A stretch of 23,051 nucleotides of DNA from Thermoplasmata archaeon (GTDB lineage Archaea; Thermoplasmatota; Thermoplasmata; Lutacidiplasmatales; UBA184): assembly GCA_030043855.1 (NCBI GenBank), contig JASHWW010000175.1:1-23051 (forward strand). Direction: 5' to 3'. The translations under genes were made by a program, and so were the position numbers. Below, piece after piece: positions 15,812-22,563 of this stretch; the stretch's first letter is position 1; each line of letters opens with the position of its first letter. The notes under the pieces were generated by a model. It saw only the letters and a program-made list of their open reading frames with translations. It did no database searches and was not told where the DNA came from.

Positions 15812-16169
15812 GCGACCGTCGCCGCCCGCCGGTTCGCTCGGCCCGGAGCCGGGGAGGCGTCCGCACGTGCCACTCGTGGAGATCCATGCGGACGCGGCCC
15901 CCGCGGAACGCCACGCCCTCGATCTCCAGTCGAAGTCGTTGCTCGGCTCCGTCTTCGCCCCCCAACGCGATCCGGCCCCCGCTGGCGACCACTCGGTGCC
16001 ACGGCAGTTCCGACGAGGTCCGCAGGGCGCGGACCGTCAGCCGGGCCGAACCCGGAAGACCCGCGGCCCGAGCGACCCCGCCGTACGTCATCACTCTCCC
16101 GCGCGGAATTCTCCCGATGACCCAGCGGAGGCGAACGATGCGGACGTTGCCCGAACGACTCCGAGCCAC
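15762..16169 (-). CDS. atl: Alkyltransferase-like (Atl) DNA-binding protein
   Basis: A 135-residue protein matching the DNA-binding domain of O6-alkylguanine-DNA alkyltransferases: IPRGRVMTYGGVARAAG at residues 21-37, a helix with the likely Arg finger R43, and LPWHRVV at 55-61. The catalytic Cys of the usual PCHRV is Trp (W57), the hallmark of Atl proteins, which bind alkylated guanine without repairing it and hand the lesion to nucleotide excision repair. The core ends around residue 95; the remaining Arg-rich tail lies partly in the 50-bp overlap with the flavoprotein gene. The start is GTG at 16169 with a weak GGTTGAAG box about 26 bases upstream. No alkyltransferase N-terminal domain is present. 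Confidence 0.88.
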   Translation of the reverse strand: MARSRSGNVRIVRLRWVIGRIPRGRVMTYGGVARAAGLPGSARLTVRALRTSSELPWHRVVASGGRIALGGEDGAEQRLRLEIEGVAFRGGRVRMDLHEWHVRTPPRLRAERTGGRRRSLRRSTGGAGTVRGRTG

Positions 16170-16252
16170 GGTCGAGGCAGGCCCCGCCGGGCTTCAACCT
16201 CCCCGTAGTTCCGAGCGTGACCGATCGGGTCGGCCGAAGCGCTCGAACGAAG

Positions 16253-16258
16253 ATTTAT
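16253..16258 (+). promoter_or_regulatory. TATA box for the giant binding-protein gene
   Basis: ATTTAT within AAGATTTATGAG is a strong AT-rich box. It contains the in-frame ATG at 16257, so that codon cannot be the start if this is the promoter. Transcription would begin near 16282. Confidence 0.55.
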
Positions 16259-16322
16259 GAGAGAACAACCGATTCCGTCGCCACCGGGTACGGGTGGCGG
16301 GCGTCGCATCCCGGCGACACGG

Positions 16323-19300
16323 ATGTTCCCCAGCGCGAGGCGAGGTGAGACCACCTCGGAGTTCCGGGCTTCCGCCGGCGCTCGCGCTGTGCCCCCTCTC
16401 CGGACGAACTCGTTCCGAGGTCCCCGGTACGTCGCGTGGACTGTGCTCGGAATCGCCGCCGTGCTGCTGGGTCAGTTCCTGGTCGCCGGGTCGGAGCCCG
16501 GCCTCGATCTGCGCGGGAGCCCCGACGCCAGCGGGGGAGTATCCTGCGGGACGACGCTCGCCTGCCGACTCGCGTCCCAGCTCGCCTCGAACGCCGGCTC
16601 GGAGCCGTCCGCGGAGCTGACGGTCACGTCGCCCAACGTCACCAACCTGGCCGGAACTCCGACGCCGTTCAGCGCCGTGGGTCCGACCGGGAGCTCGTTC
16701 TCCAACTTCACGTGGCAGTTCGGAGATGGAACGTCCGTCCAGACCTACAACGGAACCACGTCCCATACCTACGCGAACCCGGGGATCTACCTGGTCTACG
16801 TCCGGGCGTCCGCGTCGGGCGGCGAGTCCGCGAGCAACGCGAACTCACTGCTGCGGCATACCGAGGTCGCCTCGGCCGCCAACGACACCCTGGGCAACTT
16901 GCCGTTCCTTGCGGGGCAGGTGACCGGGAACGACTCGACGAACGTCAACGCGAGCAGCGTCATCGCCCCGGGGGGCTCCGTCAGCGTATCGAACTGGATC
17001 GTGCGCGACCCGACGGATCCGGAGTGGACGCTGGGGACGCCGGGGTACTCCGTGCAGCCGTCCGCCGGCACCACCTTCTCCGGCAGTCTGCTCAACCTGA
17101 GCGGCTTGAGCGGCATCACCGTCGGCTTCTCGACCCACGCGGCGAACGGGAGCTATGCGCTCACGTTCTCGGTACCGATCAGCGCGGACCTTTCCGGGCA
17201 GATGCAGACGGGCTGGTCCAACTTCACGTTCACGATCTTTGTCCAGCAGGGCGGGTTCGTGGCCACGCCGACCGTGCCGGTGTCCCCGCATCCGGGAACG
17301 CTGGTCGTCTACTCGAACGCGTCGTACGTGACCGAAGACCCCCAACTTTCCTACGACGGTCCGGACTTCGGTCTCCTGCAGAACGTCTACCAGTCGTTGC
17401 TCTTCCCCAACACGTCGCAGACCGGCCCGAACCCGACGGACTTCGTACCGGACCTCGCGACCTGCGTCCCCGGGACCTCGTTGTGCTCCTCCCTCTACGG
17501 CTCCTATGCGAGTTCGTTCCAGACGTCGGACTCGTTCACGTTCGTCCTCAATCCGTCGGATTCCTTCTACGATCCGGCCGACGGGTCGCACGCGTCCGTC
17601 TGGCCGAACGATGTCGCGTTCTCGGTCGCCCGCGACTGCCTGAACGCCCAGCTCTTCTCCAGCTTCTTCGGTCCCGGCTGGATCCTCTGCCAGGCCCTGA
17701 TTCCGGGCGGGGAGACTCCGGGACCGCTCGCGCCGAACCAGTCCTGGGACAACGGGTTGCACGACTACTACAACAACACACCCGGGAACATTCTCGGGTC
17801 GATGGCGATCAACGACTCGTCGATCTGCCCCGCCTTGAGCCCGATGCGGGACGGGGTCCACGGCAACGGTTGCATCACGTTCTTCACGAACGAGACGCAG
17901 GCCCCGTGGCCGGAGTTCCTCACACTCATCGCGGGCGACTCGGGGGACTGGATCGGAAGCTGCGACTGGTTCGCGTCCGAGGGACTCGGGCTGCCGGGCT
18001 GGACCTCCGGCTCCTCCTGCTACGCGGCTCCGCCCGGATCGGCGGGAAATCCGAATCCGACCCCGGCCGCGACGGCGTGGGATTCGTATCTCGTGGCGGA
18101 AGTCGAGAACTGGACGAGCTCGCCCGTCCGTTGGATCGCGGACGGGAGCGGCCCGTACTACCTTCGGGATCTGAACGTCTCGGACGGGAACCTCTCGAGC
18201 TATGCGTTGGCGGCGAACCCGTACTGGGGAGGCACGACCTGCGTGGGCGGACCGCTTTCGGGATGCTTGCCCGCGTCGGTCGCCGCGTCGGGGCGGCCCA
18301 CCTACATCGCGAACGTGAGCGTCCTCAACGAGCTGACCTCGGGCAGCTCGGAGGGTCTGAATGCGCTCCGCACGGGCCACGCCGACCTGATCGATCTCGA
18401 TTCGACCGACGTCGGCGCGGCCGTGACGGCGATGGCGAGCGGCCAGCTGTCGATCGCCTCCATCCCGACCCTGACGATCAACTTCTTTCCGTTCGTCCTG
18501 AACTACTCGGTGGCGGCCGCCGCCACGATCCTCGGGTCCACGCCCACGCTGCCGGCGACCGCTCTCCAGAACGTCGATCTGCGCCAATTCCTGATCCATG
18601 CCTTTCCGGATCAGTCGCAGAACCGCCAGGCCTGCCTCCTGAGCGGGGTGCAGTTCTGCTTCCAGTACGGCGGAGTCCTCCCCGAGGGCCTCACGGGGTA
18701 CTATCCGCAGAACATCACCTGGCAGTTCACCGACCCCAACCCCGACGCTTCGACGGTCGGCAGCGCCGGTTGGTGGTGGAGCCAGGTGGAGAACGATACC
18801 AACATCAGTTCGGTCTGCCGGGCGAGCACGCCGTGCACGTTCCCGGTCCCCAACCCGACGTTCGAGGGCAGTACGGTCGGCGGATTCTTTTCGGACCCGG
18901 GGCTCGCCGAGACGCTCTGGGCCGCGGAGGTACGCAACCTGTCGGGAGGGGCCCTCGATCCCATCGTGGTCCCCGTCACGCTGTCCCAGTTCGCCAGGGT
19001 CGCCGACGGTCCGGGTCAGAACCCGTTCCCGACGTACACCTACGAGTTCAGCTGGGCCCCCGACTACCCCGACCCGTCCGACTACCTCAACAGCTTCCTC
19101 CCCGAATACAGCACGTACGGCTATCTGGACGACGTGGGTCCGAGTCTCCTCCAACCCGCGTACGAACACCCGTGCCAGGGGCCAGCCGGCGACCCCGTCG
19201 TCACGACCTCCTGCCAAGGAACGGCCTATGCGGCGATGATCCTGCTCCTCGGTCAGGGCGACACGTGCACGCCGCCGGCCTGCTCCTCGGCCCAGCGCGC

Positions 19301-20234
19301 TCTCGATTACGAGATGGTCGATCAGATCGCCACGAACCTCGGCTTGTTCGTCCCCCGGTCCCAGCTGAACGATGTCGGGGCGATCGCCCCGTGGATCGAC
19401 CCCACGTCGATCGTCGACGATCCGATCTTCGGGTCGGCCGCGACGTTCGAGGGCCAACCGTTCTTCGATGTGCGCTACCTGTCCGTCGTCCCGCCGGTCT
19501 ACCCGCTCGAGGTGGGCACGCCGGACGCCGCGTCGGCGGCGCCGGACTCCGCGGCACCGGCGGTGGCCGTGCGGCCCGCGACCATCCCCGAAATCGAAAC
19601 CGGGGAGGCGATTCTCTTCCTCGTGAGCGTGACCGGGGGCACGGGCGTCTACCGCTTCTCGTGGAACGACCTTCCGACGGGATGCACGTCCACGAACGAT
19701 GCGGCGATCACGTGCACTCCGGACGGGGTGGGTACGTTCGACCTGGAGGTCAACGTGACGGACTCCCGGGGGGACCACGGGTCGAGTCCCGTGCTCCCGA
19801 TCACGGTCGTTCAGGGCCCTGAGGTCACCTCCTTCTCCGTCTCCCCGAATCCGATCACACTGGGGAATGCCACCACGTTCACCGTCGTCGATTCGGGCGG
19901 GATCGGCGGCCTGCGCCTCTCGTACGCGGGCCTCCCGCCGGGGTGTGACGGCGGGAACGTGACCAGCCTCGTCTGTACTCCGACCCAGAACGGGAGCTTC
20001 ACGTCCGTGGTGTTCGCGACCGACTCCATCGGCGTGGTCGCCCTGGCGAACACGACGCTCGTGGTCGAAGCCGCGACCATCCACACACCGCCGCCCCCGA
20101 CGACGGTGACGACCTCGGGCGGCCCGAACGAGTGGGAACTGCTCGAAGTCGGCGCGCTCGGGCTGGCGGCCGGACTCGTGGTGGCGACGACGGTCGCGTG
20201 GTGGGTCTGGAAACGCCCCCGTCCCCCACCGTAG
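16323..20234 (+). CDS. Giant PKD and family-5 substrate-binding surface protein
   Basis: A 1303-residue exported protein with, in order: a basic N-terminus and membrane segment at about 36-56; a PKD domain near 125-175 (FTWQFGDG, HTYANPGIYLVYV); a beta-rich linker; a large region from about 325 to 1110 resembling family-5 (oligopeptide/dipeptide) solute-binding proteins, with DFVPDLATC, FYDPADGSH, WPNDVAFSVARD and GSGPYYLRDL; two Ig-like modules with 'LPxGCxxxxxxxxCTPxxxG' cores; and a C-terminal membrane helix (VGALGLAAGLVVATTVAWWVW) ending in basic residues. It would be tethered outside the cell and bind peptides. No permease or ATPase gene is in the window. ATG at 16323 is the first in-frame start after the promoter; GTG at 16389 is also possible. 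The protein is rich in N-glycosylation sequons. Confidence 0.83.
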   Translation: MFPSARRGETTSEFRASAGARAVPPLRTNSFRGPRYVAWTVLGIAAVLLGQFLVAGSEPGLDLRGSPDASGGVSCGTTLACRLASQLASNAGSEPSAELTVTSPNVTNLAGTPTPFSAVGPTGSSFSNFTWQFGDGTSVQTYNGTTSHTYANPGIYLVYVRASASGGESASNANSLLRHTEVASAANDTLGNLPFLAGQVTGNDSTNVNASSVIAPGGSVSVSNWIVRDPTDPEWTLGTPGYSVQPSAGTTFSGSLLNLSGLSGITVGFSTHAANGSYALTFSVPISADLSGQMQTGWSNFTFTIFVQQGGFVATPTVPVSPHPGTLVVYSNASYVTEDPQLSYDGPDFGLLQNVYQSLLFPNTSQTGPNPTDFVPDLATCVPGTSLCSSLYGSYASSFQTSDSFTFVLNPSDSFYDPADGSHASVWPNDVAFSVARDCLNAQLFSSFFGPGWILCQALIPGGETPGPLAPNQSWDNGLHDYYNNTPGNILGSMAINDSSICPALSPMRDGVHGNGCITFFTNETQAPWPEFLTLIAGDSGDWIGSCDWFASEGLGLPGWTSGSSCYAAPPGSAGNPNPTPAATAWDSYLVAEVENWTSSPVRWIADGSGPYYLRDLNVSDGNLSSYALAANPYWGGTTCVGGPLSGCLPASVAASGRPTYIANVSVLNELTSGSSEGLNALRTGHADLIDLDSTDVGAAVTAMASGQLSIASIPTLTINFFPFVLNYSVAAAATILGSTPTLPATALQNVDLRQFLIHAFPDQSQNRQACLLSGVQFCFQYGGVLPEGLTGYYPQNITWQFTDPNPDASTVGSAGWWWSQVENDTNISSVCRASTPCTFPVPNPTFEGSTVGGFFSDPGLAETLWAAEVRNLSGGALDPIVVPVTLSQFARVADGPGQNPFPTYTYEFSWAPDYPDPSDYLNSFLPEYSTYGYLDDVGPSLLQPAYEHPCQGPAGDPVVTTSCQGTAYAAMILLLGQGDTCTPPACSSAQRALDYEMVDQIATNLGLFVPRSQLNDVGAIAPWIDPTSIVDDPIFGSAATFEGQPFFDVRYLSVVPPVYPLEVGTPDAASAAPDSAAPAVAVRPATIPEIETGEAILFLVSVTGGTGVYRFSWNDLPTGCTSTNDAAITCTPDGVGTFDLEVNVTDSRGDHGSSPVLPITVVQGPEVTSFSVSPNPITLGNATTFTVVDSGGIGGLRLSYAGLPPGCDGGNVTSLVCTPTQNGSFTSVVFATDSIGVVALANTTLVVEAATIHTPPPPTTVTTSGGPNEWELLEVGALGLAAGLVVATTVAWWVWKRPRPPP
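16341..16358 (+). repeat. Perfect 7-bp stem-loop near the start of the binding-protein gene
   Basis: CGAGGTG (16341-16347), a four-base loop AGAC and CACCTCG (16352-16358) form a perfect hairpin. It sits just inside the coding region if the ATG at 16323 is used, or in the leader if the GTG at 16389 is used. Confidence 0.4.
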
Positions 20235-20302
20235 CCCCGACTCGGATGCCCCTACGGACCGGCCCCGCGCCCGCGTTCGCACGGAGCGCGCCCCCCGCCA
20301 AG

Positions 20303-20308
20303 CATACC
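20303..20308 (+). promoter_or_regulatory. TATA-like box for the dienelactone hydrolase gene
   Basis: CATACC is centred 27 bases before the ATG at 20332, predicting a leaderless mRNA. Confidence 0.5.
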
Positions 20309-20331
20309 AAGGGGACTGTCGTGGCCCGAAC

Positions 20332-21087
20332 ATGTGCCACACGGATGACTCGCGGGCGCCCGAACCCCCTCGCCGCGGCCCGGTCGGCGAGCACGGCTTG
20401 CTCGAGCTCGTCTCGGCGGACGGGAATCGGTTCCGGGCCTACTCCGCTCGCCCCGCCGTCGCCTCGCACCGGGGCATGGTGATCCTTCCCGACGTCCGCG
20501 GTCTCCACCCGTACTACGAGGATCTCGCCGTCCGATTCGCCGAGGCCGGGTGTCGGACCATCGCGATCGACTACTTCGGACGGACCGCCGGGACCGGGTC
20601 TCGGGACGACTCCTTCGACTGGAAATCGCACTTCCAGAAGGTCACCCCCACCGGCGTGGCGCACGAGGTGCGGGCCGCGGTGGAACGTCTCCGCAAGGAT
20701 GCGGGCGAGCCGGGACTCCCGGTCTATACCGTGGGGTTCTGCTTCGGAGGGGCGAACTCGTGGCGCCAATCCGGGGAAGGTCACGGCCTGGCCGGATGCA
20801 TCGGATTCTACGGGGGGCACCCGATGGAACGTGCCGGGGACGCCATTCCCACGATGACCGCACCGTTGCTGATGCTCCTGGCGGGGGCCGATCAGGGGAC
20901 GACGCCCGAGGAGTTCGTCGAGTTCGCGCGGCAGGTGCGCGCCCGGGGGGTCGAGGTGATCTCGCACACGTACCCCGGAGCGCCCCACAGTTTCTTCGAC
21001 CGCTCGTTCGCCGAGCACCAGGACGCGTGCCGGGATGCCTGGACCCAGATCCTCGCGTTCGTCGATCGAGGAAAGGGGCCCGGCTGA
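20332..21087 (+). CDS. Dienelactone hydrolase family protein
   Basis: A 251-residue alpha/beta hydrolase of the dienelactone hydrolase family, predicted cytosolic. The nucleophile is C137 in VGFCFGGAN, with D187 in AGADQGTTPEEF and H219 in GAPHSFFD completing the Cys-Asp-His triad. The N-terminal MCHTDDSR is a familiar opening of this family. True dienelactone hydrolases open the lactone in chloroaromatic degradation, but many relatives act on other esters or lactones, and no aromatic pathway genes are nearby, so the substrate is unassigned. The ATG at 20332 fits the CATACC box. It is convergent with the zinc-ribbon gene, 31 bases apart. Confidence 0.88.
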   Translation: MCHTDDSRAPEPPRRGPVGEHGLLELVSADGNRFRAYSARPAVASHRGMVILPDVRGLHPYYEDLAVRFAEAGCRTIAIDYFGRTAGTGSRDDSFDWKSHFQKVTPTGVAHEVRAAVERLRKDAGEPGLPVYTVGFCFGGANSWRQSGEGHGLAGCIGFYGGHPMERAGDAIPTMTAPLLMLLAGADQGTTPEEFVEFARQVRARGVEVISHTYPGAPHSFFDRSFAEHQDACRDAWTQILAFVDRGKGPG

Positions 21088-21118
21088 ATCGGGGCCCCTC
21101 GCCGCGGGCCGTCGGCGC

Positions 21119-21379
21119 TCAGTAGTCGAGCTGGAGAAGTCGGCAGTCGGAGCAGCGCAGCCCGTCCAGCCACACCATTCCGCCCATCGGTTGAGGGACG
21201 ATTGGGTCTCCCCGAACGGCGAACATCGAGCGTTCCGGGTACCAGGAAGAACCTCCCACGAAGGCTTGGGTTCCGAGCGAGCCGGGGGACATCGGTCGCC
21301 CGCACTTGGGGCACCGAGTCGGTTCCTTGGCGAGGCCCAAGGCTTCGAGGAGCTCGTTTCGTCGCGTGTGGCCCATCAT
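21119..21379 (-). CDS. Small zinc-ribbon protein, DUF6487-like
   Basis: An 86-residue protein with one CPKC (C23, C26) and one CSDC (C76, C79) pair separated by about 50 residues, which can form a single zinc ribbon. The pattern 'CPKCGRPMSPGSL ... W ... LRCSDCRLLQLDY' resembles short prokaryotic PF20097-type (DUF6487) proteins; that family name is from memory. Its role is unknown. Two adjacent ATG codons (21379 and 21376) could be used. A weak GATAC box at 21416-21420 on the minus strand would give a leader of about 12 bases. It lies 104 bases downstream of the DyP gene on the same strand. Confidence 0.75.
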   Translation of the reverse strand: MMGHTRRNELLEALGLAKEPTRCPKCGRPMSPGSLGTQAFVGGSSWYPERSMFAVRGDPIVPQPMGGMVWLDGLRCSDCRLLQLDY

Positions 21380-21483
21380 GGCTTCGGCGAAGGGAGCGCG
21401 GGTCCCATCAAGTCAGTATCTCCGGACGGGACGGGTCGCTGCCGCGGCGGACCGGGTACCTGTTCGTCGACGCGGGAGTGCCC

Positions 21484-22383
21484 CTAGCGGGAATCCGGGG
21501 CGAAACCCCGGATTGCGTCCACGGCCGGCACGAAGTAGTAGGCTCCCGAGAGCGGACGCGAGTAGCGGGTTAGGTCGTCCCGAACACCGTCCGGGATCCC
21601 GGCCATGCTCTCGAGCATCCGACGGAGCGGTTCTTGCTCGGCGCAGAAACCGACGAAGAGCGTGCCGTGCTCCGTCACTCCCCCGTAGGGGACGTTGCGA
21701 CGAAAGATCTTCCCGAAGACGTCCTGGTCGGTGCGGCGGGCGTGCGAGGCCGGGGGCTTCGGATCGAGTTCGATGCTCTCGGGTTTCGTCCGACCGATGA
21801 CCCGTTCCTGCTCGGGAACCGCGAGCGACTCCCACGCGCGCACGTCGTGCTGCCACTTCTGGAGCAGGAGCACGCTCCCGCCGGCGCCGGGTCGGCCGTC
21901 CGGGATCAGCGCGACCGAAGCCGCGTCGAGCAACGAGGGATTTTCGGTCCCGTCGATGAATCCCGTGAGGTCCCGATCGTGTCCGTACGGCCAGCCCGAG
22001 ACCTCGGTCGCGACGTGGGCCAGGTTCACGAGCGATCGCAGGACGGCTCGCGCTTCGTCGAAGACGATGTCGTAGGAACCGCCCGCCATCCAGAGGACGA
22101 GGTCGTGCTGCGTCGATGGCATTTGGTAGCCCTCGGCGCCGACGATGGGCGAGTTGAATCCGTCCAGCCGGTCGGGCGCGCCGTCGGGCCGGATCGACCG
22201 CCAGAGTTCGGGGCGGAAACCCGACACGAGGTTGACTCCACCCATCGTCGTTTCGGGCTCCTTTAGGCCCGCGACGCCGGCGAGGAGGGCCGTCGCTTCC
22301 ACTCCGGGAACCCGGTCGAGTTCCAGAAAGGCGTGGGCGGTGGTCCCGAGGGCGAAGATTCCGTGTTGCGGGGTCGCGCTCGT
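21484..22383 (-). CDS. DyP-type heme peroxidase with an apparent ACG start
   Basis: A 299-residue dye-decolourising peroxidase, B-type in look. Key residues are present: catalytic D144 in TGFIDGTENPS, proximal heme ligand H214 in PPASHARRTD, and distal R228 with N230 in FRRNVPYG. DyP enzymes reduce hydrogen peroxide and oxidise bulky substrates; no Tat signal or encapsulin gene is seen, so it is probably cytosolic. The frame is open far upstream, but the extra sequence is a shadow of the glycosylase gene and homologues begin near PQHGIFALGT. No ATG, GTG or TTG occurs close by in frame. An ACG at 22383 gives (M)SATPQHG and lies exactly 27 bases from a CTAAT box, so it is taken as the start, or as a mutated or misread ATG. 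Confidence 0.85.
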   Translation of the reverse strand, partial: TSATPQHGIFALGTTAHAFLELDRVPGVEATALLAGVAGLKEPETTMGGVNLVSGFRPELWRSIRPDGAPDRLDGFNSPIVGAEGYQMPSTQHDLVLWMAGGSYDIVFDEARAVLRSLVNLAHVATEVSGWPYGHDRDLTGFIDGTENPSLLDAASVALIPDGRPGAGGSVLLLQKWQHDVRAWESLAVPEQERVIGRTKPESIELDPKPPASHARRTDQDVFGKIFRRNVPYGGVTEHGTLFVGFCAEQEPLRRMLESMAGIPDGVRDDLTRYSRPLSGAYYFVPAVDAIRGFAPDSR

Positions 22384-22407
22384 ACGTGCCCCGGAACCGC
22401 CCGCGGG

Positions 22408-22412
22408 ATTAG
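22408..22412 (-). promoter_or_regulatory. TATA-like box for the DyP peroxidase
   Basis: CTAAT on the minus strand is centred 27 bases before the ACG at 22383, which supports that codon as a leaderless start. Confidence 0.5.
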
Positions 22413-22441
22413 TGGATTCCGCTCGGCAGGAGTTGGTGCGG

Positions 22442-22464
22442 GGGTTGCAACCCTGGTTGCACCC
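22442..22464. promoter_or_regulatory. Tandem GGTTGCA palindrome, candidate operator
   Basis: GGGTTGCAACCC (22442-22453) is a perfect 12-base palindrome. It is followed at once by CTGGTTGCACCC, so GGTTGCA recurs at a 12-base offset. The pair lies in the 180-base divergent region between DyP and the glycosylase gene, about 30-55 bases upstream of the DyP TATA box, where an archaeal regulator could bind. Confidence 0.5.
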
Positions 22465-22563
22465 ACCGGACCCTCGCGGCGGGGACGGTCGATCCGTTTC
22501 ACCCTCTGACCGAAGGGCCCAAGCCTTCCCGCGGGGTCCCGCTTCGCCGGAGCGAGGGCCGCC

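Noticed and set aside
16257..16322. ATG at 16257 as the start of the giant binding protein
   Set aside because: It lies within the AAGATTTATGAG promoter box and has no promoter of its own further upstream.
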